In this document: positions 1 to 9,020 of the stretch, piece after piece
How positions within the stretch are numbered: the first letter of the stretch is position 1
How the letters are laid out: every line of letters starts with the position of its first letter
Assembly (NCBI GenBank): GCA_947624865.1
Contig: CANQMH010000013.1
Coordinates: forward strand, 1 to 34,154
Direction of reading: 5' to 3'
DNA: 34,154 bases
DNA from: an uncultured Clostridia bacterium
GTDB taxonomy: Bacteria > Bacillota > Clostridia > Oscillospirales > Acutalibacteraceae
The notes under the pieces: model-generated
Databases searched by the model: none
Seen by the model: the letters and a program-made list of their open reading frames with translations, nothing else
What the model was told of the DNA's origin: nothing
Position numbers and translations under genes: made by a program

Positions 1-361
1 GCCCGAATGTATAGTGCTTGACGAACCGACCGCCATGCTTGACCCAAACGGGCGTGACGAAGTGCTGTCAACTCTTTTAAAGCTCAATAAAGATAAAAAC
101 ATTACGGTAGTGTTAATTACTCATTATATGGACGAAGCGGTGCTTGCCGACAGAGTTGTAGTAATGGACGACGGAAAAATACTTACTCACGGAACTCCCG
201 ACGAGGTGTTTTCTCAGGTTGAGCTTCTGAAAAAACACAGACTTGACGTTCCGCAGGCAACAGAGCTTGCATACAGGCTGAAAGGCTGCGGATTAAAAAT
301 AGATAAAATGCCTTTGAATACAACTGATTGTGTGAAATTGCTTGAGGAGGTGCTGAAATGA
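1..361 (+). CDS. ecfA1: ECF transporter ATPase EcfA1, C-terminal part only
   Basis: This is the 3' end of an ABC ATPase that powers energy-coupling-factor vitamin and metal uptake. The frame is open from base 2, before the GTG at which the ORF track starts, so the gene is cut by the window edge. Visible are the Walker B and D-loop (IVLDEPTAMLDP) and the switch histidine (VLITHYMDEAV). The Walker A and signature motifs lie outside the window. The stop overlaps the next ATG by four bases (ATGA), and a second ATPase plus EcfT follow, the standard A1-A2-T order. The A1 rather than A2 assignment rests on that order. Confidence 0.93.
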   Translation, partial: PECIVLDEPTAMLDPNGRDEVLSTLLKLNKDKNITVVLITHYMDEAVLADRVVVMDDGKILTHGTPDEVFSQVELLKKHRLDVPQATELAYRLKGCGLKIDKMPLNTTDCVKLLEEVLK

Positions 362-1227
362 GCAGTATCCTTGAGCTTAAAAATCTCGGCTTTGTTTACG
401 GACAAGGCACACCGTTTGAAAAGCGTGCGGTTGACGATGTAAGTCTTTGCATTGAGAAAGGTGAATTTATAGGAGTTATCGGACATACGGGTTCGGGTAA
501 ATCAACCCTTGTCCAGATGCTTAACGGACTTATAAAGCCGACAACGGGGCAGGTGTTTCTTGACGGAGAGGATATCTGGAAAAATCCTAAGGAAATACGA
601 AAAATCCGTTTTAAGGTTGGTATGGTTTTTCAATATCCCGAATATCAGCTTTTTGAAGAAACGGTTTATAAAGATATAGCTTTTGGACCCGCAAATATGG
701 GGAAGTCAGGCAGCGAACTCGATTTTGCAGTTAAAAAGGCAGCAGAATTTACGGGTCTGAAAAAAGAGCTCTTGCAGAAATCACCGTTTGATTTGTCGGG
801 CGGTGAAAAACGAAGAGCCGCAATTGCAGGTGTAATTGCTATGGATCCAGACGTGCTTGTACTTGACGAGCCTACGGCAGGACTTGACCCTATGGGCAGA
901 GATGTTCTGCTCAGTCAGATTGTGCAGTACCACAAAGAGAGAAGAAATACGGTTTTGCTGGTTTCTCACAGTATGGAGGATATCGCCCGTGTAGCTGACA
1001 AAATTATTGTGATGAACAATTCTCATTGTGTGATGTTTGACAAGACCAAAGAGGTGTTTTCGCACGGACGAGAGCTTGAAAAAATCGGCCTGAGAGTTCC
1101 TCAGATTACAAAAATTATGATTGAACTCAAAGAAAAGGGCTATGATGTGTCTGACGGTGTTCTCACTGTAAATGATGCATTTGAGCAGATTTCCGAACTC
1201 CTGAAAAAGGAGGGAAAGATATGGTAA
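358..1227 (+). CDS. ecfA2: ECF transporter ATPase EcfA2
   Basis: Second ATPase of the energy-coupling-factor module, expected to pair with EcfA1 on the cytoplasmic face of EcfT and drive uptake through exchangeable substrate-binding S proteins. The 289 aa are full length for the family. Seen in order: Walker A GHTGSGKST near residue 42, Q-loop VFQYPEYQLFEETV, signature LSGGEKRR, Walker B VLVLDEPTAGLDP and switch histidine LLVSHSMEDIA. The ATG lies inside the ecfA1 stop (ATGA) and the stop lies inside the ecfT start region, so translation is probably coupled. No S component is in view, so the transported substrate cannot be told. Confidence 0.96.
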   Translation: MSSILELKNLGFVYGQGTPFEKRAVDDVSLCIEKGEFIGVIGHTGSGKSTLVQMLNGLIKPTTGQVFLDGEDIWKNPKEIRKIRFKVGMVFQYPEYQLFEETVYKDIAFGPANMGKSGSELDFAVKKAAEFTGLKKELLQKSPFDLSGGEKRRAAIAGVIAMDPDVLVLDEPTAGLDPMGRDVLLSQIVQYHKERRNTVLLVSHSMEDIARVADKIIVMNNSHCVMFDKTKEVFSHGRELEKIGLRVPQITKIMIELKEKGYDVSDGVLTVNDAFEQISELLKKEGKIW

Positions 1228-2033
1228 GAGATGTTGCATTCGGACAGTATTTCCCGGGCAACAGCCTGATACACAGGCTTGACCCCCGTGCAAAAATTAT
1301 TATGCTTGTTGCATTTCTCGTAATTATTTTCTGCACGTTCAATTATTTTTCACTTTTACTTGTTACACTGTTTACGGTTTTCTATCTTGCGTTCAGCGGA
1401 ATATCGCCGAAATTTTACTTTAAGAGCTTAAAGGTAATTTTTGTAATAGTAATAATAACTTCGGTGCTGAATCTGTTTTACGGAACAGGAGAACCTCTGT
1501 GGCAGTGGGGAATATTCAAATTAACGGTAAACGGAATAAACAGGGCGGTTTTTGTAACCGTAAGAATTATCTGTCTTATTCTTTCAAGTTCCTGCCTTAC
1601 GTTTACGACCTCGCCGACAGACCTGACCGACGCTATAGAACGTCTTATGAAGCCTCTTAATAAAATTCATTTTCCTGTACACGAAATAGCTATGATGATG
1701 TCGCTTGCACTAAGATTTGTTCCCACGCTTCTTGAGGAAACCGATAAAATTATGCAGGCGCAAAAGGCAAGAGGCGCCGATATGGAATCGGGAAATATTT
1801 TAAAAAGAGTAAAATCACTTATTCCGATACTCATTCCGCTTTTTGTTTCGGCATTCAGACGTGCCTATGAAATAGCGACGGCAATGGAATGTCGTTGTTA
1901 CAGAGGCGGCAGCGGAAGAACAAGAATGAAAGTGCTTCATATGTCAAAGTGTGATATATTTTCTTTTACAGCACTCGGAATAATGATTTGCGGAGTGGTT
2001 TTATGCAACATATTCATTCCGGCAGTAATTTAA
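1221..2033 (+). CDS. ecfT: ECF transporter transmembrane protein EcfT
   Basis: Membrane scaffold of the energy-coupling-factor transporter, linking the two ATPases to the S component. The 270 aa protein starts with the typical HRLDPRAKI segment, has several hydrophobic helices in the first half, and carries the coupling motifs AQKARGAD and AMECRCYRGG; the latter is a variant of the usual second A-R-G motif. It starts at an ATG overlapping the ecfA2 stop, behind GGAGG. A final hydrophobic helix runs to the stop. The truA gene begins inside its 3' end, so ecfA1-ecfA2-ecfT-truA form one transcription unit, an arrangement common in Firmicutes. Confidence 0.95.
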   Translation: MVRDVAFGQYFPGNSLIHRLDPRAKIIMLVAFLVIIFCTFNYFSLLLVTLFTVFYLAFSGISPKFYFKSLKVIFVIVIITSVLNLFYGTGEPLWQWGIFKLTVNGINRAVFVTVRIICLILSSSCLTFTTSPTDLTDAIERLMKPLNKIHFPVHEIAMMMSLALRFVPTLLEETDKIMQAQKARGADMESGNILKRVKSLIPILIPLFVSAFRRAYEIATAMECRCYRGGSGRTRMKVLHMSKCDIFSFTALGIMICGVVLCNIFIPAVI

Positions 2034-2788
2034 GAAATCTGCTGGTTACAATTTCATATGACGGCAAAAATTTTCACGGATGGCAAATTCAGCAAAATGC
2101 GCTGACTGTTCAGGAGGTTTTTCAAAAATGTCTTGAAAAGATTATCGGTGAAGATTTTGACGTCAAAGGATGCAGCAGAACTGACAGCGGAGTACACGCA
2201 AATATGTACTGTATCAGCGTAAAAACCACGCATCCCATTGAACCTTTAAGGCTCAAAGCTGCGCTTAACCGCTGGCTTCCAAAGACTGTTGCAGTTCTTG
2301 ACTGCACAGAAGTAGGAATTGACTTTCATGCAAGATACAGTTGTATCAGTAAAGAATATATATACAAAATCTGGAACAGTGAAGTAAGAAATCCGTTTCT
2401 TGACGGTTATGCGCTTCATTACAGATACAAGATTGATGAAAAAATGCTTGACTGTGCCGCTCAGGCATATGTGGGAAAGCATGATTTTACTTCTTTTTGT
2501 ACCATTGACAGCCGCGAAAAGGGTGATATGACGCGAAATGTAAAATATTTTTCGGTTACCCGCGACGGTAATCTTGTCACAATAAAAGTTGAGGCAGACG
2601 GATTTCTGTATAATATGGTGCGAATAATGGTAGGCACACTGCTTCGTGTTCAGCAGGGAAAAATTCCTGCCGACGGGATAAGTGACATAATAGAAAAAAA
2701 GAACAGAAAGTTTGCAGGACCTACTGCTCAGGCTTGCGGACTTTATCTTAACAGAGTAAATTACAATAAAGGTTCACAAAAGGGGTGA
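2003..2788 (+). CDS. truA: tRNA pseudouridine(38-40) synthase TruA
   Basis: Converts uridines 38-40 in the anticodon arm of tRNAs to pseudouridine. The catalytic aspartate is visible in GCSRTDSGVHA, and the N-terminal VTISYDGKNFHGWQIQ and C-terminal FLYNMVRIMVGTLL segments are family hallmarks. The track starts at a TTG at 1988, but the ATG at 2003 is a better start because GGAG sits about seven bases upstream; this gives 261 aa, normal for TruA. The start lies within the end of ecfT, which suggests coupled translation. It is the last gene of the ECF operon in many Firmicutes, supporting the call. Confidence 0.96.
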   Translation: MQHIHSGSNLRNLLVTISYDGKNFHGWQIQQNALTVQEVFQKCLEKIIGEDFDVKGCSRTDSGVHANMYCISVKTTHPIEPLRLKAALNRWLPKTVAVLDCTEVGIDFHARYSCISKEYIYKIWNSEVRNPFLDGYALHYRYKIDEKMLDCAAQAYVGKHDFTSFCTIDSREKGDMTRNVKYFSVTRDGNLVTIKVEADGFLYNMVRIMVGTLLRVQQGKIPADGISDIIEKKNRKFAGPTAQACGLYLNRVNYNKGSQKG

Positions 2789-2793
2789 ACAGT

Positions 2794-4092
2794 ATGTTAA
2801 ATAAGTTTAAAAACGGTCGATACGCGGAACGCAAAAAGAAGCAAGATCGTGACGTAATGAGCTATGAGGATATGCCTCTTGATGATTACGAGCAGGAGAA
2901 AACCGACATATCTCCCGAGGCAGTCAAAAAAATAATTATCGGCGTTTGCATTGCGCTTGCAACCGGACTTATAGTTTTTGCTTTTGCAAACCGTGATAAG
3001 CTTACTTGGGAGAACATTTCAACGTGGTGGACATATGATGTTCTCGGAAATGCGGGAAACGGCTATCCCGTAAATCTTGTGGGTTCGGAAGTAACATCCG
3101 GCAACTTTACTGTTAATCAGGGACACGTTGCCTATGCGTCGGATACCTCTTTTGTTACCCTCAACTCAACGGGAAGTGAAGTATCCAATCTTCAGCTCCG
3201 CTACTCAAAGCCTGTGATGAAATCGGCAGACAACAGATTTCTGACTTACGGACTCGGGGACACTGAATATCAGATTCATGATTTTGACAGCAAACTCTAT
3301 TCGGGAAATGCGGACGAAAGAATATATACAGGCGACATAGCTTCAAACGGCGTTTACTGTCTTGTTACTGAAGGAAACGGTTACTTAACTGTGCTTTTTG
3401 CATACGATAAAAATAATAACAGGATATATAAATATTCTTTTTCTGAATATTACATAACTTCGGTCGCAATTAACAATGATGGCACAGGCTGTGTTGCCTG
3501 TGGAATAACAAGCGATAACGGCGGAATAAAAACAGGTGTTTATGTTCTTGATTTTAAAAAGGAAGACCCTGTTTCAGTATATGAGATAGCAGATGACTCG
3601 GTAATTGACTGCAAATATCTCAGTGACAGCAGAGCAGCTTTAATAGGACAAGCTGCATCTTATATTGTGAAAATCGGGGATAAAAATTATACTGTTAACA
3701 GTTATGATGACAGAACTCTTGCCAATTACTGTTTCAATCCCGATACAAGCTCTTATGCGGTGGCGCTCTCCAGAAACGGCGACGGAAGAAGCTGCGCCGT
3801 GTTAGAATATACTGACGGCGGTGAAAAACTGTGTTCTGTAGATACCGAATATTCGGCAGAATCGCTTTCTATGTACAAAGGCATTATGGCTGTTCTTGAC
3901 GGGAACACCGCATATGTGTATAATACAGACGGTGATTTGCTCTATTCCTGTAACACCGGTACAGGTTCCAAGAAAATAGTTCTTACGTCTGACAGTACCG
4001 CATATGTGCTTAGCGTAAATCAGGTTAGATTTTTTGATTTAAAGAATCCCCTTTCAACCGCCGATACTGTTCGAGAAACTTCTGGGGAGTAA
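2794..4092 (+). CDS. membrane-anchored beta-propeller-like protein (DUF5711-like)
   Basis: A 432 aa protein of unknown function. It has a charged cytoplasmic head of about 45 residues, one transmembrane helix (IIIGVCIALATGLIVFAF) and a large outer domain of short beta-strand repeats ending in patterns such as AYVYNTDGDLLY and VRFFDLKN, which look like blades of a WD/PQQ-type propeller. I associate it with the DUF5711 family from memory; this is not checked. The ATG at 2794 is preferred over the GTG at 2785 because AGGGG sits eight bases before it. It starts six bases after truA ends and stops four bases before the CvpA gene, so it is probably co-transcribed with both. Confidence 0.75.
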   Translation: MLNKFKNGRYAERKKKQDRDVMSYEDMPLDDYEQEKTDISPEAVKKIIIGVCIALATGLIVFAFANRDKLTWENISTWWTYDVLGNAGNGYPVNLVGSEVTSGNFTVNQGHVAYASDTSFVTLNSTGSEVSNLQLRYSKPVMKSADNRFLTYGLGDTEYQIHDFDSKLYSGNADERIYTGDIASNGVYCLVTEGNGYLTVLFAYDKNNNRIYKYSFSEYYITSVAINNDGTGCVACGITSDNGGIKTGVYVLDFKKEDPVSVYEIADDSVIDCKYLSDSRAALIGQAASYIVKIGDKNYTVNSYDDRTLANYCFNPDTSSYAVALSRNGDGRSCAVLEYTDGGEKLCSVDTEYSAESLSMYKGIMAVLDGNTAYVYNTDGDLLYSCNTGTGSKKIVLTSDSTAYVLSVNQVRFFDLKNPLSTADTVRETSGE

Positions 4093-4095
4093 AGT

Positions 4096-4770
4096 ATGAT
4101 AGCAGACTTAGTAATTATTACTTTAATAGTCCTTTTTATAATTATCGGAATAAAACGCGGAATAGCAAAAACACTGCTGAATCTTGCAGGACTGGTGTTA
4201 ACTGTTATTTCGGCGAATTATTTATCATCATTTTTGGCACAATTTATTTATGATACATTTATAAAACAGTCGGTAATAACAAATCTTGAGCAAATTATAA
4301 GTGAAAACGGTGCTCAATATGCAATACAAAATTGTTTTGATGCTGTCCCCGGCTGGATATCTGGATTGCTCTCTGCTATTCTTTCATTGTTCGGAACAGA
4401 TTTGAACGGCTTTGAAAAACATATGAATATCTCATACAATACGTCCTTGTCTGTTGCACAATCTGTTGAAAACTCTGTTTCTGCGGTTGTAGTTGAGGTT
4501 TTCGGAATTTTGCTTGCAATAATTTTATTTATAGTAATTTTCATTTTAGTAAAAAAACTAATCAAGCTTGCACTCAAGGCGTTTAAAATTCCCGTAGTTA
4601 AGCAGATTAATATGTTTTTGGGCGGTGTACTTGGTGCTGTTGAAGGTATGATTTTTGTTTGGATTGCCGTAAATATTTTTTTCGCTGTAATGGCATTTAC
4701 AAATCCGACAGTGATTGAAAGCGATTATGTTACGGGAAATTTGTTTAGATTTTTTTGTATTGTAATTTAA
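4096..4770 (+). CDS. CvpA family membrane protein
   Basis: A 224 aa integral membrane protein with four or more hydrophobic segments. The N-terminus (MIADLVIITLIVLFIIIGIKRG followed by a second helix) is typical of the CvpA/colicin V production family. Family members have been linked to envelope homeostasis, but no exact activity is known. A hydrophilic loop of about 60 residues separates the N-terminal helices from a strongly hydrophobic stretch (ILLAIILFIVIFILVKKLI). Three bases separate it from the upstream gene, so it closes that run of genes. An inverted repeat follows the stop. Confidence 0.8.
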   Translation: MIADLVIITLIVLFIIIGIKRGIAKTLLNLAGLVLTVISANYLSSFLAQFIYDTFIKQSVITNLEQIISENGAQYAIQNCFDAVPGWISGLLSAILSLFGTDLNGFEKHMNISYNTSLSVAQSVENSVSAVVVEVFGILLAIILFIVIFILVKKLIKLALKAFKIPVVKQINMFLGGVLGAVEGMIFVWIAVNIFFAVMAFTNPTVIESDYVTGNLFRFFCIVI

Positions 4771-4806
4771 TACTAATCACATTGTTATATTAAACAGAGA
4801 TTAGTA
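4771..4806 (+). repeat. inverted repeat upstream of pgsA
   Basis: Perfect 8-base arms TACTAATC and GATTAGTA are separated by a 20-base AT-rich spacer, immediately after the CvpA stop and 20 bases before the pgsA start. There is no T-run, so it is not a classic terminator. It could be an operator or a leader hairpin. Confidence 0.5.
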
Positions 4807-4826
4807 TAAGATTATGGGGTGATGAA

Positions 4827-5441
4827 ATGGAAAATAAGGAAGTTTGGAGCTTTAAGGTAAATGATTTGTTCACTGTTCCGAATATTATTACTTATATCAG
4901 ATTTATTCTGATAGTTCCTTTTGCTTGGTTTTTTCTTTTAGAGGAATACATTCCGGCGGCGATTTGCATAGGACTTTCCGGCTTGACCGATTGTTTTGAC
5001 GGATTTGCTGCCAGAAAACTTAATCAGGTAACTTCGCTTGGTAAAATACTCGACCCGATTGCCGACAAAGTTACATTGCTTGTCGTAGTTGTGTGTATGG
5101 TAATTTATGTTCCTGCGGTACTTCCCGTGCTTGTTACTCTGTTACTCAAAGATGTTCTTATGCTACTCGGAGGAACCGATTTAATAAAAAAGGGACTTAC
5201 GCCTCCTGCGGCAAAATGGTACGGAAAGGTAGGTACAGTGGTGTTTTATTTTTCTGTTTGTATAATAGTATTTTTAAAAGCGGTGTTCAGTTATGAGAAT
5301 TTTGCACTTGATTTTACTTTGCTTTCATTAACTGCGCTGACAATGCTATTTGCTCTTTATCAGTACGGAAAAATTTATTTTATGATGATTAAGGAATATA
5401 ATTTGAAAGAAAAAGAAAATAAAACGCATAAAACATTATGA
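4827..5441 (+). CDS. pgsA: CDP-diacylglycerol-glycerol-3-phosphate 3-phosphatidyltransferase
   Basis: Makes phosphatidylglycerol phosphate from CDP-diacylglycerol and glycerol 3-phosphate at the membrane, the committed step to phosphatidylglycerol and cardiolipin. The CDP-alcohol phosphotransferase signature is complete: DGFAAR, then eight residues, G, three residues, D, three residues, D (ending in LGKILDPIAD). The 204 aa length and about five hydrophobic segments fit PgsA. The ATG follows GGGGTGATG. It is preceded by an inverted repeat and followed by a separate promoter for clpE, so it may be the last gene of the upstream run or its own unit. A different CDP-alcohol transferase is possible, but PgsA is the usual match. 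Confidence 0.92.
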   Translation: MENKEVWSFKVNDLFTVPNIITYIRFILIVPFAWFFLLEEYIPAAICIGLSGLTDCFDGFAARKLNQVTSLGKILDPIADKVTLLVVVVCMVIYVPAVLPVLVTLLLKDVLMLLGGTDLIKKGLTPPAAKWYGKVGTVVFYFSVCIIVFLKAVFSYENFALDFTLLSLTALTMLFALYQYGKIYFMMIKEYNLKEKENKTHKTL

Positions 5442-5458
5442 AAACTGACAATTTACCA

Positions 5459-5487
5459 TTGAATTTTAACCGATCAGCATATATAAT
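5459..5487 (+). promoter_or_regulatory. candidate vegetative promoter for clpE
   Basis: TTGAAT and TATAAT are 17 bases apart, about 100 bases before the clpE start. No clear CtsR heptamer pair or CIRCE element was found by eye between it and the gene. Confidence 0.55.
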
Positions 5488-5585
5488 TATAAATTATAAT
5501 CCGGGGCGTATCTAAAGTGCAGCGTCAACAAGCCCTGTAATGCAGTGATTATTAATTCTATTTTTATTATTATAAGGAGAATGAT

Positions 5586-7934
5586 ATGCTTTGTAGCAGA
5601 TGCGGAAAACGACAGGCAGTCGTTTTCGTTTCAAATAATACTTCAAAAGATGCTCCCACAACGGGGTATTGCCTTACTTGTGCAAAGGAGCTTGGTATAA
5701 AACCCGTTGAGGATCTTATAAGCAAAATGGGTATTTCGGATGAGGACCTTGAAAATGTACAGGACCAGATGAATACCCTTATGAAGAATATGGGTGAAAA
5801 TGGCGATATTTCTCAGCTTATGGAGCAGTTAGGAGCCGAGAACCTTGCCGAGCAAATGGATGAATTCGGCTCTGACGGTGAGGGCAGCGAGGATGATGAC
5901 TTTTCACATGGCGCGCCTGCATTTCCTGCCTTTTTCAATAATATTTTCGGCGGCGGACAGAATAACGCCCAAACAGCGAATAATTCAAATTCACATAAAA
6001 ATAAAAAAGAGAAGAAGGACAAAAACAGAAAGCACATAAATCTTTACTGCGAAGATCTTACTCGAAAAGCACGCGAGGGTAACATTGACAGAATTATCGG
6101 ACGTGATTTGGAGATTGAGCGTGTTATTCAGATTTTGTCGCGCCGTACAAAGAATAACCCGTGTCTTATTGGCGAACCCGGTGTAGGTAAAACCGCAATT
6201 GCAGAGGGACTTGCTCTCAGAATTGCGTCGGGCAATGTTCCTCAGCGCCTTAAAAACAAGGAAATTCAGCTTCTTGACCTTACCGCTCTTGTAGCAGGCA
6301 CGCAGTTCAGAGGTCAGTTTGAGAGCCGTATAAAAGGCCTTGTATCTGAAATAAAGGAAAACGGAAATATTATATTATTTATTGATGAGGTACATAGCCT
6401 TGTCGGCACAGGCGATAACGAAGGAACTATGAATGCGGCAAACATTCTTAAACCTGCTCTTTCAAGAGGTGAAGTTCAGGTCATCGGTGCAACAACCTTT
6501 AATGAATACAGAAAGTATATCGAAAAGGATTCTGCGCTTGAAAGAAGATTTCAGCCTGTTAAGGTTGGTGAACCTACAATTGCCCAGACAATAGATGTTA
6601 TTGCAGGAGTAAAAAGCTATTATGAACAGCACCACAGAGTAGTTGTAGATGACGACGTTGTAAGAAAAACTGTTGTGCTGTCAGAACGCTACATTACGGA
6701 CAGATTTTTGCCTGATAAGGCAATAGATTTGCTCGATGAGAGCTGTGCGTGCGCCGCTCTGCGAAATAAGAATATGGAACGCCACGACAAGCTGACTGAT
6801 GAGAGAAAAAATCTTATTATTAAAAAAGACCAACTGACAAGTGAAGAAGAGGTCGATTATAAGGCACTGGCTGAGGTCAATACAAGCCTTGCACGGATTG
6901 ATTCCGAATTATCCGAGATCGACCCTGAAACCCTAATTTCAAAAGTAACTGAAGAGGATATTGCAAAGGTTATTGAGCTTTGGACGGGAATCCCGGCGTC
7001 AAGAATAAGAGAAAACGAGCTTTCAAAGCTTGCTGACCTTGAAAATGAACTCAGCAAGAAAATTATCGGACAGGATGAGGCAGTTAAGGAGCTTTCTTCT
7101 GCAATAAAAAGAAGCCGCTGTCAGATTTCACCGCGCCGCCGTCCTGCGTCGTTCATATTCGTTGGCCCTACGGGAGTGGGTAAAACCGAGCTTGTTAAGG
7201 TGCTCAGTCAGCAGCTTTTTGATACGCCCGAAACGCTTATCAGACTTGATATGTCCGAATTTATGGAAAAACATTCGGTATCCAAAATTATAGGCTCCCC
7301 ACCCGGATATGTAGGTTATGATGAAGCAGGACAGGTAACTGAAAAGGTTCGCCGCCGTCCTTATTCGGTATTGTTGTTTGATGAAATTGAAAAAGCACAT
7401 CCGGATGTTCTGAATATACTTCTGCAAATTCTCGATGAAGGAAAAGTTACCGACGCACACGGCAGAATAGTCAACTTTGAAAATACAGTAATAGTTATGA
7501 CTTCAAATGCAGGTTCTTCAAACCGTGAAAGTGCATTGGGCTTTGGAAAAACTCAGGAGGACGCTTCAAAGGAAAAAGTAATGAAGGCACTCTCAGAATT
7601 TTTGCGGCCTGAGTTTATTGCCCGTGTTGATGAGGTAATTGTCTTTAACACACTTAGTGAGGATGACTTTGTAAAGATTGCAGACCTTATGCTCTCCGAG
7701 TATGTTTCAACGCTTGAGGAAAAACACATTAAATTTACTTATGATAATAATGCGTGCGAGTATATTGCAAAGAAATCCTGCGGAGGAAAAAGCGGCGCCC
7801 GTGATTTAAGAAACACCATAAGACGCGAGGTGGAGGAGAAAATTGCAGGTGCAATGATAGAAGCCGGCAATGCTTCGCTAAGCGGTATTCATGTTACCTC
7901 AGACGGAGAAAAAATTATTTTACAGTCAATTTAA
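5586..7934 (+). CDS. clpE: Clp-family AAA+ chaperone, ClpE type
   Basis: ATP-driven unfoldase that should feed ClpP or disaggregate proteins in the cytoplasm. The 782 aa begin with a zinc finger, C3-x2-C6-x22-C29-x2-C32, the hallmark of ClpE, and lack the ClpC-type N-domain. A Gly/Asn/Lys-rich linker of about 60 residues (residues 95-150) follows. AAA1 has Walker A GEPGVGKT near 196 and [15 protein letters not shown]-like coiled region lies near 400-450. AAA2 has GPTGVGKT near 527 and [14 protein letters not shown], and a D2-small domain ends the protein. It is longer than B. subtilis ClpE (about 700 aa), mostly because of the linker. The start follows AAGGAG by eight bases. A clpC name is possible in other annotations. 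Confidence 0.93.
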   Translation: MLCSRCGKRQAVVFVSNNTSKDAPTTGYCLTCAKELGIKPVEDLISKMGISDEDLENVQDQMNTLMKNMGENGDISQLMEQLGAENLAEQMDEFGSDGEGSEDDDFSHGAPAFPAFFNNIFGGGQNNAQTANNSNSHKNKKEKKDKNRKHINLYCEDLTRKAREGNIDRIIGRDLEIERVIQILSRRTKNNPCLIGEPGVGKTAIAEGLALRIASGNVPQRLKNKEIQLLDLTALVAGTQFRGQFESRIKGLVSEIKENGNIILFIDEVHSLVGTGDNEGTMNAANILKPALSRGEVQVIGATTFNEYRKYIEKDSALERRFQPVKVGEPTIAQTIDVIAGVKSYYEQHHRVVVDDDVVRKTVVLSERYITDRFLPDKAIDLLDESCACAALRNKNMERHDKLTDERKNLIIKKDQLTSEEEVDYKALAEVNTSLARIDSELSEIDPETLISKVTEEDIAKVIELWTGIPASRIRENELSKLADLENELSKKIIGQDEAVKELSSAIKRSRCQISPRRRPASFIFVGPTGVGKTELVKVLSQQLFDTPETLIRLDMSEFMEKHSVSKIIGSPPGYVGYDEAGQVTEKVRRRPYSVLLFDEIEKAHPDVLNILLQILDEGKVTDAHGRIVNFENTVIVMTSNAGSSNRESALGFGKTQEDASKEKVMKALSEFLRPEFIARVDEVIVFNTLSEDDFVKIADLMLSEYVSTLEEKHIKFTYDNNACEYIAKKSCGGKSGARDLRNTIRREVEEKIAGAMIEAGNASLSGIHVTSDGEKIILQSI

Positions 7935-7937
7935 TGC

Positions 7938-7966
7938 TTGACAATGCAGCGGAATGGTGATATAAT
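7938..7966 (+). promoter_or_regulatory. consensus promoter for tRNA-Gly
   Basis: TTGACA, a 17-base spacer and TATAAT match the vegetative consensus exactly and begin four bases after the clpE stop, 19 bases upstream of the tRNA. Confidence 0.85.
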
Positions 7967-7984
7967 TTATTCCGTTGCAGATAA

Positions 7985-8058
7985 GCGGATGTAGTTTAGT
8001 GGTAGAACTTCAGCCTTCCAAGCTGATCGTGTGGGTTCGATTCCCATCATCCGCTCCA
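7985..8058 (+). tRNA. tRNA-Gly (anticodon UCC)
   Basis: A full cloverleaf can be drawn: acceptor arms GCGGATG and CATCCGC, a D-arm around AGTTTAGTGGTAGAACT, anticodon stem TCAGC/GCTGA with loop CTTCCAA, T-arm GTGGGTTCGATTCCCAT, discriminator T and an encoded CCA. The anticodon is TCC, which reads GGA. The gene sits at the switch from core chromosome genes to AT-rich mobile-element content, so its 3' half is the likely attachment site. No second copy of the tRNA 3' end was seen in this window. Confidence 0.96.
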
Positions 8059-8070
8059 TTCAGTAAAGTT

Positions 8071-8098
8071 ATTTAAGCAGCCGAAAGGCTGTTTAAAT
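8071..8098 (+). repeat. GAAA-loop hairpin after the tRNA
   Basis: The arms ATTTAAGCAGCC and GGCTGTTTAAAT form a 12-pair stem (one G-T pair) closed by a GAAA tetraloop. No T-run follows, so it may stabilise or process the tRNA 3' flank rather than terminate transcription. Confidence 0.6.
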
Positions 8099-8194
8099 AG
8101 CTCGGCTGTAATTTAATTATACAATTTAATAAATGATTTAACAAAGAATTCGGGGAGTTTGTCTGATGGAAATTAATTTTTTGGAGGACTAACT

Positions 8195-8443
8195 ATGTCT
8201 AAAAAACGGCCCGAATTTCAATCGTATTATCGTAACGAAATTAAAAGGCTTAAGAAATTGAGCCGGTATTACGCTGAACACAATAAAGATAATTCAATGG
8301 TGGATTATCAAATTAAAATTTATGAGCAACAGTTGTATGGTCATAAATTTAAGAAGTTTAAGTGTAAAAGTACTGATAATACGTATAATAGGTTAAACAT
8401 TTACTATCCCTCTTATAAAAGGGGTAAGAAAATAATAAAGTAG
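8195..8443 (+). CDS. small basic protein of unknown function
   Basis: An 82 aa Lys/Tyr-rich protein, predicted very basic, with no motif I recognise. An SD sequence, GGAGGAC, sits six bases before the ATG, which is the main reason to accept it. The first half (residues 8-50) looks helical with alternating charged and aromatic residues; the C-terminal third is basic and probably disordered, which would suit nucleic-acid binding, but that is inference. It is the first ORF after the tRNA and is followed directly by a region of many hairpins, whose first part may overlap its 3' end. Confidence 0.55.
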   Translation: MSKKRPEFQSYYRNEIKRLKKLSRYYAEHNKDNSMVDYQIKIYEQQLYGHKFKKFKCKSTDNTYNRLNIYYPSYKRGKKIIK

Positions 8444-8940
8444 TGTTATTGTACCTTTCCCTATTCAACGGAATCTTGTTGTCTAAGCAACAAGCATTCT
8501 CCGCCCCATTATCATCCCGACGATAGGGGTAATCCGCAGATATAGTTACAAACAAGAAATTATTATTTTCACACTTAATAATTTCTTGCAGAGTGGATAA
8601 AGCTCTTAGCAATCAGGTGCTATCAACAGTGTGTATTGGCTCGCTTTCTAGGTGTAATATGAGGAGTAATGCGAAGCTCTACCTGAGTGGCTGGTTGTAT
8701 GAGATACATTTATCCTATTAAATTGTATTTGTAAAAGAAATAAGACCTGCACCACGGGCAAAATCGGTACAGGTCTTGACAAAGGGTATAATAAGCGTTT
8801 AAAATATAACGCATATCAAGCTTCACAAGTTCTGAGTATCTGAGTTACTCGGGGCGCATGCCTGTTTGTTGTTGGTAGCAACGAACGGGCTGTGGGGCTT
8901 ATTTAATTTTACGATATTATTATAGAATAATAGTTAAATT
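8444..8940 (+). ncRNA. candidate large structured RNA
   Basis: About 500 bases without a convincing ORF on either strand but packed with stems: 8475-8494 (CTTGTTG/CAACAAG), 8504-8529 (CCCC..TATC/GATA..GGGG), 8553-8588 (perfect 13 pairs, 10-base loop) enclosed by ATCCGC/GTGGAT (8532-8537 and 8593-8598), 8607-8622, 8742-8777 (11 of 12 pairs), 8860-8890 (12 pairs with three G-T) and an AT-rich stem at 8915-8932. GC-rich joining segments between the stems look less AT-biased than the flanks. The position beside a tRNA in a mobile element and the size recall large ornate RNAs such as ROOL or GOLLD; I cannot confirm membership. It could also be an attachment or regulatory region. Confidence 0.42.
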
Positions 8941-9020
8941 TTGTCAATATGTTTTTAAAATTTTATTTTTAATTATTTTATAATATGCTTCGTAACAGAA
9001 AATATGATATATAAAAGTAC

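Noticed and set aside
5442-5585. CtsR or CIRCE control site for clpE
   Set aside because: No clear heptamer pair or CIRCE inverted repeat could be seen in the leader.
8358-8612. 84 aa minus-strand ORF over the hairpin-rich region
   Set aside because: No ribosome site or domain; it crosses the strong hairpins and overlaps the small + strand gene.
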